A stretch of DNA of 64,000 nucleotides from Parvibaculum sp049671045 (GTDB taxonomy: Bacteria > Pseudomonadota > Alphaproteobacteria > Parvibaculales > Parvibaculaceae): positions 1-64,000 of the forward strand of contig NZ_JBATUH010000068.1 in assembly GCF_049671045.1 (NCBI RefSeq), read 5' to 3'. Position 1 is the stretch's first letter, and each line of letters begins with the position of its first letter. Both the position numbers and the translations under genes were made by a program. Below, piece after piece: positions 15,567-23,278 of this stretch. Under the pieces are notes generated by a model. It worked only from the letters and a program-made list of their open reading frames with translations. It was not told the DNA's origin and did no database searches.

Positions 15567-16559
15567 ATGGACGTCCTTCTGGCAGCGATCGCGGCGGGGC
15601 TTCTGGCACTCGCATTTTATTCGGCATGGTATGCGGCGCGGGTTGCAGGCCGCTTTCCGCCGAGAGGCGGCTTCGTCGAGGTTGAAGGCGTCCGCATACA
15701 TTATGTCGAAATGGGCGCGGCCTCGGCCGATGCGGCGCCCATCGTTCTCGTTCACGGGGCGAGCGGCAATCTCGGCGACATGGTCGAGAGCATCATGCCG
15801 GAACTGTCGAAGCGGCATCGCGTCATCGCCTTCGACCGGCCCGGCCATGGCTGGAGCGAAAGGCCGGGCGGCGAGGACGCCTCCGATCCGGCCGAGCAGG
15901 CGCGCCTCCTCCATGAAGCGCTGATGAGGCTCGGTGTCGAACGGCCCGTGCTTCTCGGCCATAGCTGGGGCGGCGCACTCGCGGCCGCTTACGCGCTCCG
16001 CTTTCCCGACGATCTTTCGGGCCTTCTCGTTCTTTCAGGCGCCACCCATGTCTGGGAGGGCGCGGATGCCTGGTATCACAGGATCATCGCCATGCCGCTT
16101 GTCGGCTCGCTCTTCCTCCATGTGCTGATGGTGCCGGGCGGGCTCATGCTGATGGAGGCGGGCATACGCAACAATTTCGCGCCCGATCCCGTGCCGCCGC
16201 GATATGCCGAGCGGATCGGCCTGCCGCTTCTCTTCAGACCGCGCCATTTTCGCGCCAACAGCGCCGACACCCGCCGCCTGCGCGGCTTTCTCCGCGCGCA
16301 GAGCGGGCGATATGGAGAAATCCGTGTGCCGACGATCATCGTCACCGGCAATCGCGACCGCACCGTCTGGGCGAAGCTCCATTCCTATGCGCTTCATGAA
16401 GCGATTGCGGGCTCGGAGATGATCAAGCTCGTCGGTGTCGGCCACATGCCGCATCATGTGCGGCCCGATATCGTGATCGACGCGCTCTCGCGCCTCGCGC
16501 GGGGAGAGGCTCCCCGCGCGGGCACGCATGTGGTCGAGCCCGGCGCGCCGCTTCGCTGA
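15567..16559 (+). CDS. Membrane-anchored alpha/beta hydrolase
   Basis: 330 residues. An N-terminal hydrophobic helix (LLAAIAAGLLALAFYSAWYA) probably anchors it. The hydrolase core has HGASGNLGDM, RPGHGWSERP, the nucleophile elbow GHSWGGALA and the late GNRDRTV and VGHMPHHV blocks carrying the acidic and histidine residues. The resemblance is to haloalkane-dehalogenase/epoxide-hydrolase-like folds. It differs from the two paralogous hydrolases elsewhere in the window. It converges with pyk, with a gap of only 6 bases. Confidence 0.85.
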   Translation: MDVLLAAIAAGLLALAFYSAWYAARVAGRFPPRGGFVEVEGVRIHYVEMGAASADAAPIVLVHGASGNLGDMVESIMPELSKRHRVIAFDRPGHGWSERPGGEDASDPAEQARLLHEALMRLGVERPVLLGHSWGGALAAAYALRFPDDLSGLLVLSGATHVWEGADAWYHRIIAMPLVGSLFLHVLMVPGGLMLMEAGIRNNFAPDPVPPRYAERIGLPLLFRPRHFRANSADTRRLRGFLRAQSGRYGEIRVPTIIVTGNRDRTVWAKLHSYALHEAIAGSEMIKLVGVGHMPHHVRPDIVIDALSRLARGEAPRAGTHVVEPGAPLR

Positions 16560-16565
16560 CGCTGT

Positions 16566-18002
16566 TCAGTCGGCGGCGCTTCCCTTGCGACCGACAAAGG
16601 CGACGCGCAGCATGTTGGTCGCCCCCGGCGTGCCGAGCGGCAATCCCGCCGTGACGATGATGCGCTGGCCGGGCTGCGCGAAGCCTTCCTGAAAGGCGAT
16701 GCGGCAGGCGCGCTCGGCGATGTCGTCGAGATCGTGCGCATCCTCGGTCAGCACGCAATGGAGGCCCCAGACGAGCGCGAGACGGCGCGCCGTGGCGGGG
16801 ATCGGCGTCAGGGCAACGATGGGAAAGAGCGGGCGCTCGCGCGCGGCGCGAAGCCCCGTCGAGCCGGAGTTCGTCCAGCAGACGATGGCCGCCGCCTTGA
16901 GCGTGTCGGCGACCGAATGGGCGGCGGCGCTGATCGCATCGGCGCCCGTCGCCTCGGGCTCGGTCCGCTGCGAATAGATGATGCCGGGATAGGTCGGGTC
17001 CGCCTCGACCGATTCCGCGACGCGATTCATCATGCGCACCGCCTCGACTGGATATTGGCCCGCCGCCGATTCCGCCGAAAGCATGATCGCATCAGCGCCC
17101 TCGAAGACGGCGGTGGCGACGTCGGAGACCTCCGCGCGCGTCGGCACGGGCGAGGCGATCATCGATTCGAGCATCTGCGTCGCGATGACAACGGGCTTGC
17201 CCGCGCGCCGCGCCGAGCGCGTGATCCGCTTCTGCCAGCCCGGCACTTCCTCGAGCGGCAACTCCACGCCGAGATCGCCACGCGCGACCATCACCGCGTC
17301 CGAGATGTCGATGATCTCGTCGAGATGGATGAGCGCCTGCGGCTTCTCGATCTTGCCGAGAACGGCGACGCGCCCGCGCGCGATCTTGCGCGCCTCGGCG
17401 ATATCGTCCGGGCGCTGAATGAAGGAGAGCGCCACCCAGTCAACGCCGAGTTCGAGCGCCTTCTCGAAATCGGCGACGTCCTTGTCGGTGAGCGCCTTGA
17501 GCGGCAGCACCGTCTCCGGCACGTTGACTCCCTTGCGATTGGTGAGCCGCCCGCCGACGATCACTTCCGTTTCCGCGAAGTCGGCGCCCGTCCGGGTCAC
17601 GCGCAGGCGGATCTTGCCGTCGTCGAGCAGCAGCGACTGGCCGACCTCGACCGCCGCGAAGATTACGGGATGGGGCAGGGGCGCGCGTGTCGCGTCTCCC
17701 GGCGCCGGATCGAGATCGAGCCGGAAGCGCGCGCCCTTTTCGAGCATCGCCGCGCCATCCGCGATCTCGCCGACCCTGAGCTTCGGCCCCTGGAGGTCCA
17801 CCAGAATGCCGACGGGGCGTCCTTCCTCGGCCTCGACCTCGCGGATCAGCGCATGAAGGCGGGTCAGGCCCTCATGGTTCAGGTGGCTCATATTGAGCCG
17901 GAACACATCGGCGCCCGCATTGAACAGCTCGCGGATTTTCTCCTTGACGTTCGATGCCGGTCCAAGGGTGGCTATGATCTTGACGTTACGCCGACGCATC
18001 AC
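16566..18002 (-). CDS. pyk: Pyruvate kinase
   Basis: 478 residues, full length. N-terminal block VKIIATLGPASN, the FRLNMSH region, and the active-site helix block DAVMVARGDLGVELP are present, as is the KRITRSARRAGKPVVIATQMLESM segment. It makes pyruvate and ATP from PEP and ADP. It starts 13 bases after the glycerate 2-kinase stop, so the pair probably forms one transcript linking glycerate to lower glycolysis. ATG ATG start (MMRRRN). Confidence 0.97.
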   Translation of the reverse strand: MMRRRNVKIIATLGPASNVKEKIRELFNAGADVFRLNMSHLNHEGLTRLHALIREVEAEEGRPVGILVDLQGPKLRVGEIADGAAMLEKGARFRLDLDPAPGDATRAPLPHPVIFAAVEVGQSLLLDDGKIRLRVTRTGADFAETEVIVGGRLTNRKGVNVPETVLPLKALTDKDVADFEKALELGVDWVALSFIQRPDDIAEARKIARGRVAVLGKIEKPQALIHLDEIIDISDAVMVARGDLGVELPLEEVPGWQKRITRSARRAGKPVVIATQMLESMIASPVPTRAEVSDVATAVFEGADAIMLSAESAAGQYPVEAVRMMNRVAESVEADPTYPGIIYSQRTEPEATGADAISAAAHSVADTLKAAAIVCWTNSGSTGLRAARERPLFPIVALTPIPATARRLALVWGLHCVLTEDAHDLDDIAERACRIAFQEGFAQPGQRIIVTAGLPLGTPGATNMLRVAFVGRKGSAAD

Positions 18003-18015
18003 CGGGTGGCTCTCC

Positions 18016-19320
18016 TCATGTTTGCTCCCCCTCGATCAGTATGACTCGAAAATCATTCACATTGGTGAAACTGGGGCCCGTTCGCAGCAAATCGCCGAGA
18101 CGGTCGAAAAAGCCCCCGGAATCATGGGCGCGGAGGGCCTCGCGCGGATCGAGGCCGAGCGCCTCGGCGCGCGCCAGCGTGTCGGGCAGCCAAAGCGCGC
18201 CCGCCGGATCGTCGCTCGCGCCCCAGCCGCCATCTATGCCGTCCGTATCCGCCGCAAGCGCGGATATGCCGCCTGCACCCTGAAGCGCGAGCCCGAGCGC
18301 CAGCGCATATTCCTGATTGCGGCCGCCGCGCCCCGCGCATGACGGGTCTTCGATCGTGATGGTCGTTTCGCCGCCCGAGAGAATGACACAGCGCTCGCCC
18401 CTTGCGCGTGCGTCGAGCGCGAGGCGGGCATGGGCCGCTGCAATGTCTCGGGCCTCGCCTTCGATCCGGTCGCCGAGATCGGTGACGGCGTAGCCTCGCG
18501 CCGCCGCGCGATCGGCAGCGGCGCGAAGCGCGCCGGCGCCGCTCGCCACGATCTCGTAGCGCGCATTGCGGAAGACGGAGGCGCCGGGCTTCGGGCTTTC
18601 AGGCGCGGAGATGAGCGCCACGCGGATGTGCGGAGGAAGCTCGATCTCGAAACGGTCGAGAATGTTGAGCGCATCCTCGCGCGTCGTTGGATCGGGAACC
18701 GTCGGTCCCGATGCGATGACGCTCGGATCGTCGCCCGCCACATCGGAAATGGCGAGGGTGACGAACGGCGCCGGCGAGATCGCCTCGGCGAGGCGCCCGC
18801 CCTTGATCCGCGAGAGGTGCTTGCGCACGCAGTTGATGTCCGCAATCGGCGCGCCGGAGGCGAGCAATGCGCGCGTCAGCGCCTGCTTGTCTTCGAGGCT
18901 CACGCCCTCGACGGGAAGCGTGGCGAGCGCCGAGCCGCCGCCCGAAAGGAGCACGAGCGCGAGATCGTCCGGCCCCAGTGTGCGCGCCATGGCGAGCATC
19001 CGCTCGCTCGCCGCAAGCCCCGCCGCGTCGGGCACCGGGTGGCTCGCCTCGACGATCTCGACATGCCGCGTCGGCCGGGCGTGGCCGTAGCGCGTGATGG
19101 CAAGACCTGAAGTAGTGGCTTCGGGCGCATGCCGCGCATAATGCGCTTCGGCGGCAGCCGCCATGGAAGCGGCGGCCTTGCCGATGGCGAAGATGACGAG
19201 ACGGCCCGCCGGTGGCGGCGGCAGATGGGGCCCGAGGCAGATTTCGGGCAGGGCCGATTTGACCGCCGCCTCGTAAAGGCTCAGCAGAAAGGCGCGTTCG
19301 GCGGAAAAGCCTGGCGTCAT
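18016..19320 (-). CDS. Glycerate 2-kinase (MOFRL family; formerly hydroxypyruvate reductase TtuD)
   Basis: 434 residues from the ATG at 19320 (MTPGFSAERAFLLSLYEAAV). Family motifs include FAIGKAAASMAAAAE, VLLSGGGSALATLPVEGVSLEDKQ, NCVRKHLSRIKGGRLA and the C-terminal MOFRL block with LALQGAGGISALAADTDGIDG. The enzyme phosphorylates D-glycerate to 2-phosphoglycerate. Pairing with pyk places it in glycerate, tartrate or glyoxylate assimilation. In-frame ATGs further upstream would overlap the divergent gene, so I chose 19320. Confidence 0.92.
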   Translation of the reverse strand: MTPGFSAERAFLLSLYEAAVKSALPEICLGPHLPPPPAGRLVIFAIGKAAASMAAAAEAHYARHAPEATTSGLAITRYGHARPTRHVEIVEASHPVPDAAGLAASERMLAMARTLGPDDLALVLLSGGGSALATLPVEGVSLEDKQALTRALLASGAPIADINCVRKHLSRIKGGRLAEAISPAPFVTLAISDVAGDDPSVIASGPTVPDPTTREDALNILDRFEIELPPHIRVALISAPESPKPGASVFRNARYEIVASGAGALRAAADRAAARGYAVTDLGDRIEGEARDIAAAHARLALDARARGERCVILSGGETTITIEDPSCAGRGGRNQEYALALGLALQGAGGISALAADTDGIDGGWGASDDPAGALWLPDTLARAEALGLDPREALRAHDSGGFFDRLGDLLRTGPSFTNVNDFRVILIEGEQT

Positions 19321-19360
19321 GGGAAGGGGAGGGACCATTCTCTGTGTTGCACCCCTTGGG

Positions 19361-19366
19361 TATAAT
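19361..19366 (+). promoter_or_regulatory. Perfect -10 box (TATAAT) before the amidohydrolase gene
   Basis: TATAAT lies seven bases before the ATG at 19373, so transcription could start at the start codon itself (leaderless mRNA). No good -35 is seen at the normal spacing, hence modest confidence. Confidence 0.4.
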
Positions 19367-19372
19367 GCAACC

Positions 19373-20212
19373 ATGCAGTCCATGTCATGTGACGGGGAAA
19401 TCTCCCCGAACGAATCCGCATCATTCGATCTCGTCAATCCCGGGGGCGATCCGGAGTTTCTGATCGTTTGCGACCACGCATCGAACGCGCTGCCCGCAGG
19501 CTATGGAACACTCGGCCTGCCGGAAGCCGAGTTCGAGCGCCACATCGCCTATGACATCGGCGCGGGCGAAGTGTCGCGCCTGCTCGCCGCCCATCTCGAT
19601 GCGCCGGCCGTGCTTGCGCGTTATTCGCGCCTTCTCATCGATCTCAACCGGGGCGCCGACGATCCGACGCTGGTGATGAAACTTTCCGATGGCGCGATCG
19701 TGCCCGCCAATCGCGATGTCGATCCCATGCATGATACGGTCGAGTTCGAGCATCGTCTGCTGCATTTCTATCTGCCCTATCACGAGGCGATCTCGGCGGC
19801 GATCGCGCGGGCGCGCGGGCGCGGCGTTCAGCCCGTGATCGTCTCGATCCACAGTTTCACGCCCTCATGGCGCGGCGCCGCGCGGCCCTGGCATGCGGGC
19901 ATATTGTGGGATCGCGACGACAGGCTGCCGCTCATGCTGCTCGATGCGCTTCGCATGGAGCCGGGGCTCGTCGTCGGCGATAACGAGCCTTATTCCGGGC
20001 GGCTCAAGGGCGATTGCCTCTACAGACACGGCACGATGAACGGGCTCGCCCATGCGCTTGTCGAGATCAGGCAGGATCTCATTTGCGACGAGGCCGGACA
20101 GCGCGAATGGGCCGCGCGGCTTGCGGCATTGTTGCGCGATGCCCGGCGCAACGCCGATCTCGGCGTGGTCCGCCATTACGGCTCGCATACAGATGGGCAG
20201 AAGCCCGGATAA
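19373..20212 (+). CDS. N-formylglutamate amidohydrolase family protein
   Basis: 279 residues from the ATG at 19373 (or 270 from 19382). The PF05013 pattern is visible: IVCDHASNALP near the N-terminus, RLLIDLNRGADDPTL, YLPYHEAISAAI and SIHSFTPSWRG. These zinc hydrolases release formate from N-formylglutamate at the end of histidine degradation, but no other hut genes are here, so a broader amidohydrolase role is possible. Divergent from glycerate 2-kinase. No ribosome site is evident; see the TATAAT box. Confidence 0.88.
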   Translation: MQSMSCDGEISPNESASFDLVNPGGDPEFLIVCDHASNALPAGYGTLGLPEAEFERHIAYDIGAGEVSRLLAAHLDAPAVLARYSRLLIDLNRGADDPTLVMKLSDGAIVPANRDVDPMHDTVEFEHRLLHFYLPYHEAISAAIARARGRGVQPVIVSIHSFTPSWRGAARPWHAGILWDRDDRLPLMLLDALRMEPGLVVGDNEPYSGRLKGDCLYRHGTMNGLAHALVEIRQDLICDEAGQREWAARLAALLRDARRNADLGVVRHYGSHTDGQKPG

Positions 20213-20234
20213 ACATCGCGACAGGAGTTTGTTG

Positions 20235-20540
20235 ATGGACAAGGCATTGGAGACGGAGCTTGAAGCGGCGGCCTTTCGCCGGCTGATCGCTCATCTGCGC
20301 CAGCGCACCGATGTGCAGAACATCGATCTCATGATCCATGGCGGTTTCTGCAGGAACTGTCTTGCGGACTGGTACGCGCAGGCGGCCGAAGCCAAAGGCA
20401 TTTCGATGACGCGCGATGAAGCGCGCGAAACGGTTTATGGAATGCCATTCGCCGAATGGAAGTCGAAATTCCAGAAGGAAGCGACGCCCGAACAGCTCGC
20501 CGCCTTCGAGGCCGCGCAAAAGGCGCATAGCCCCGACTGA
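20235..20540 (+). CDS. DUF1244 family protein
   Basis: 101 residues starting MDKALETELEAAAFRRLIAH, with the family core DVQNIDLMIHGGFCRNCLADWY and the YGMPFAEWKSKFQ block. The C-x2-C pair suggests metal or redox chemistry but the function is not established. The ATG at 20235 follows ACAGGAG. It begins 22 bases after the amidohydrolase stop and is probably in the same transcript. DUF1244 is widespread in alphaproteobacteria. Confidence 0.9.
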   Translation: MDKALETELEAAAFRRLIAHLRQRTDVQNIDLMIHGGFCRNCLADWYAQAAEAKGISMTRDEARETVYGMPFAEWKSKFQKEATPEQLAAFEAAQKAHSPD

Positions 20541-20567
20541 TTTTATCGAGCCGGACATTTAGGCGCG

Positions 20568-20604
20568 GGCAATATCCACAGCTTTCTCCCGCATGGATAT
20601 TGCC
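20568..20604 (+). repeat. Perfect 11-bp inverted repeat upstream of gapR
   Basis: GGCAATATCCA (20568-20578) and TGGATATTGCC (20594-20604) are separated by 15 bases. It lies 45 bases before the gapR start. As DNA it could be an operator; as RNA it would form a hairpin without a U-tract, so it is a poor terminator. Confidence 0.6.
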
Positions 20605-20649
20605 GCGATGGCGCGAGCTCGCTAGTGTCCCGCACTCACCGGAGAATGG

Positions 20650-20937
20650 ATGGAAGTGGAGCAACGCATCATGGCGGACGGCAATATGCCTGTGAATTCG
20701 GGTGGCGTCGCGCAGGATCAGCTGCGCACCATTGTCGAGCGCATCGAGCGTCTTGAGGAAGAGAAGGCGGCGACCGCTGCCGACATCAAGGAAGTCTATG
20801 CCGAAGCGAAGGCCAATGGCTTCGACACCAAGACGCTTCGCCAGGTGATCCGCATCCGCAAGCAGGACAAGGCGGAGCGCCAGGAGCAGGAAGCGATTCT
20901 CGATCTCTATCTTCACGCCCTCGGCATGGTGGAGTAG
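20650..20937 (+). CDS. gapR: GapR, DUF2312 nucleoid-associated protein
   Basis: 95 residues (or 88 from the ATG at 20671). The conserved coiled-coil dimer region IVERIERLEEEKAATAADIKE and the core EVYAEAKANGFDTKTLRQVI are present, followed by RIRKQDKAERQEQEAILDLYLHALG. In Caulobacter GapR binds overtwisted, AT-rich DNA, associates with topoisomerases and is needed for chromosome replication and segregation. Both starts have GGAG upstream; the start MADGNMPV at 20671 matches the usual family N-terminus. An inverted repeat lies just upstream. Confidence 0.95.
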   Translation: MEVEQRIMADGNMPVNSGGVAQDQLRTIVERIERLEEEKAATAADIKEVYAEAKANGFDTKTLRQVIRIRKQDKAERQEQEAILDLYLHALGMVE

Positions 20938-20965
20938 GCGCACTCCGGCGCTCTTCATCGCGCCC

Positions 20966-20986
20966 GCCCGATCTGATATATCGGGC
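20966..20986 (+). terminator. Weak hairpin after gapR
   Basis: GCCCGAT (20966-20972) and ATCGGGC (20980-20986) with a 7-base loop; only TTC follows, so termination would be weak or factor-dependent. Confidence 0.3.
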
Positions 20987-21033
20987 TTCGGGGGCGCGGC
21001 CATAATCTCCGCGATCGCCGACGGAGATTGCCA

Positions 21034-21426
21034 GTGGAAAGTCCCGTGCCGAATCCTCTCGAAGCTTCAGCTGAATCCGCCTGGCCCTGGGCGCGGGTGA
21101 GGTCCTGGATCCATGCGGCGGTGGCGACGCTCGCCGTCGCCTTCGTGCTGCGCTATGCGCTGATCGAGCCGCACTGGATCGGCATCACTTGTAGCGCCGA
21201 CATCGTTCCCTGGTGGTGCGCGCCGCGCGAGGGCGTCGTGCTCATGCATATCTACTGGGTGTGGGGCTGGCTCGCGCTCGCGGGCGGCGTTCTTGCCATC
21301 GCCTTTGGCTGGCTCTGGGCGATCCGTCTCGGCCTCGTCATGAGCCTGATGGGGCTCGTGCTCTACAATGCCGACTATGCCGCCATCGGCCTCATGCTCA
21401 CGCTTTTGCGGTTGCCCCGGATCTAG
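21034..21426 (+). CDS. Small integral membrane protein of unknown function
   Basis: 130 residues with three to four hydrophobic helices (AAVATLAVAFVLRYALI; LMHIYWVWGWLALAGGVLAI; LGLVMSLMGLVLYNADYAAIG). I chose GTG 21034 because GGAG ends seven bases before it; TTG 21028 is too close to that site. Two cysteines lie in a loop (ITCSADIVPWWCAPR). Its last 29 bases overlap the 3' end of the convergent GH17 gene. No family is recognised. Confidence 0.7.
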   Translation: MESPVPNPLEASAESAWPWARVRSWIHAAVATLAVAFVLRYALIEPHWIGITCSADIVPWWCAPREGVVLMHIYWVWGWLALAGGVLAIAFGWLWAIRLGLVMSLMGLVLYNADYAAIGLMLTLLRLPRI

Positions 21427-23053
21427 CGAAGAGGCAGCGCCAGGCGGCGCGCGTCACGCCGAACCAGGGCAGCGCCACCAGCAGCGTGAATGAAACCCAG
21501 ACCAGCGCCTCGATGTTTTGCACGCCTTCATTGAAGGCGGTGATGCAGGCGGTGACGACGAGCAGCGTCGCGAACATGACCTCTTCGTGGCGGCCCTCGG
21601 GCTGGCGCTTGTGATCGCCGCGATTGAGCGCGAGGAGCGCGAGGCTTGCGGCCGCAAGCCCGAAGGCGGCGAGGGGAAAGTCGCGGTAACGCTGATCGAA
21701 GCAGAAGCCGAGCGCGATCACCAGCGTGGAGAAGACGACCGAGAGCTGGACGAGGCCAAGAAAGAGCGGCTGGCCGAGGCTTGCGCGATCGGGCGCGCGG
21801 AGCCATGCGATGGTCTGCGCGATGGAAAGCGGCCCCATGCCGTTTCGTCCCTTGGTCAGTTCCGGGATAACGAAGCAGATGACGGCGAGCGATTGCGCGA
21901 GGACGAAGAGTTCGACGCCCGCCTCAATCGGCGTGCGCCAGGCGATCCATGAATGTTCGACCTGCAGCAGCAGGCTGGAGCCGGCGATGGCGGCGCCGAC
22001 ACCGGCCGCGAGCCCGCCAAGCGGATCGGGCTTGCCGCCGCGCCACGCCATGACGGCGAGAATGAGGAAGGACAGCGCGAAGCTCACCGTACCTTCGAGG
22101 CGCCATTGGGGATGGTTCGAGACGGGGCCCGTCCACGGGAATTTCTGCACACGATCGGTCGTGAAGACACCCCAATGCCCGCCAACGGTGCCTTCGAGCG
22201 CGCGCTTCCAGGGCTGGTCGAAGGCCTCGATCAGATTGTAGTCGAGATCGACGCTCTGCGCGTAGGCGGCAAGCTCGCGCAGATAGAGCGCCTGGGAGAC
22301 GATCGAGGGTATCGCTTCCGCGCGTTCGCGTCCCGCGCTCGGAAAGCCCGTCTCGCCGATGAAGATGCTCTTGCCCGGAAACATCGGCGCCACCTCGCCG
22401 AGCACGCTTTTCAGATAGTCGACGCCATGCTTCGCGGAAGTGGGATTGTTCTCCCAATAGGGCAGGATGTGAATGGTGACGAAATCGACGGCCTGCGAAA
22501 GCTCGATCGGCGCCTTGACCCAGAAATCCGTGACATCGGCGTAGGTGACCGGCATGCCGGTCGCCTTTTTCACTTCGGTCAGATAACGGATCAATTCCTC
22601 GGGCGGCTGTTCGCCGCGCAGCAGAACCTCATTGCCGACGATGATCGCCTTGATCGCCTTGGGGTGCGCCTTCGCGACCTCGATCGCATGTTCGATCTGC
22701 TTCTGGTTGCGCGCGTCGTCGCGGCCGATCCAGATGCCGAGCAGAACCTTGAGGCCGTATTTTTCGGCGATCGGCACCACCGCATCGAGCCGCTGGTCGA
22801 CGCTGTAGGTGCGGACGCAATCGGTCATGCCCGAAAGCAGCGCGAGGTCCGCATCGATGCGCGCGGGATCGGCCAGAAAGCTCTCGTCGAACGGCGTTTC
22901 GGCGCCGCGATAGGGCGTGTAGCTGACGCAATGCACCTTGCCGGCAGGCGCGTCGACCATTTCGACGGGCGCTCCCAGGAACTTCCAGATCATCACCGTG
23001 AGCAGGGCCGCGACTGCGAGGCCGAGCGCATAGGGAACGGAAACCAGCTTCAT
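21398..23053 (-). CDS. GH17-type beta-1,3-glucan glycosidase/transglycosylase with membrane domain (NdvC-like)
   Basis: 551 residues from the ATG at 23053 (MKLVSVPYALGLAV). An N-terminal transmembrane anchor is followed by a GH17 domain: acid/base E142 in IIVGNEVLLRGE and nucleophile E234 in IFIGETGFPS, with the early VSYTPYRG and CVRTYSVDQR strands. The last ~200 residues are hydrophobic, with about six helices. The same combination occurs in the Bradyrhizobium NdvC protein linked to cyclic beta-1,3/1,6-glucan synthesis. The catalytic domain should face the periplasm. No glucan synthase gene is adjacent. Confidence 0.8.
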   Translation of the reverse strand: MKLVSVPYALGLAVAALLTVMIWKFLGAPVEMVDAPAGKVHCVSYTPYRGAETPFDESFLADPARIDADLALLSGMTDCVRTYSVDQRLDAVVPIAEKYGLKVLLGIWIGRDDARNQKQIEHAIEVAKAHPKAIKAIIVGNEVLLRGEQPPEELIRYLTEVKKATGMPVTYADVTDFWVKAPIELSQAVDFVTIHILPYWENNPTSAKHGVDYLKSVLGEVAPMFPGKSIFIGETGFPSAGRERAEAIPSIVSQALYLRELAAYAQSVDLDYNLIEAFDQPWKRALEGTVGGHWGVFTTDRVQKFPWTGPVSNHPQWRLEGTVSFALSFLILAVMAWRGGKPDPLGGLAAGVGAAIAGSSLLLQVEHSWIAWRTPIEAGVELFVLAQSLAVICFVIPELTKGRNGMGPLSIAQTIAWLRAPDRASLGQPLFLGLVQLSVVFSTLVIALGFCFDQRYRDFPLAAFGLAAASLALLALNRGDHKRQPEGRHEEVMFATLLVVTACITAFNEGVQNIEALVWVSFTLLVALPWFGVTRAAWRCLFARSGATAKA

Positions 23054-23215
23054 GGAAGGGGTCTCATTCTCGCGGGCGCTCCCCGGATGGGTTCCATTGA
23101 CCAGACGCCGAATTGACCAGATGCCAAGAGGGCGGTCCCGGTTCCGCCCGGGGTCGAACGGGGGAGGGAATAGCACTGATCGAGCGGGCGGATCAATGGC
23201 CACCCGGAAATGGCG

Positions 23216-23245
23216 GAACGGCGCGGATTTTCATCCGCGCCGTTC
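23216..23245. repeat. Perfect 13-bp inverted repeat between the GH17 and regulator genes
   Basis: GAACGGCGCGGAT (23216-23228), loop TTTC, ATCCGCGCCGTTC (23233-23245). It follows the regulator gene on the minus strand and could end its transcript, but no T-tract follows on either strand, so the mechanism would not be a standard rho-independent one. Confidence 0.55.
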
Positions 23246-23278
23246 GCTAGCTACAGGAAATTGGGGCCGGGAACCGCC

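Noticed and set aside
15012..15962. 316-codon minus-strand frame
   Set aside because: Antisense to the TPR and hydrolase genes; no recognisable domain.
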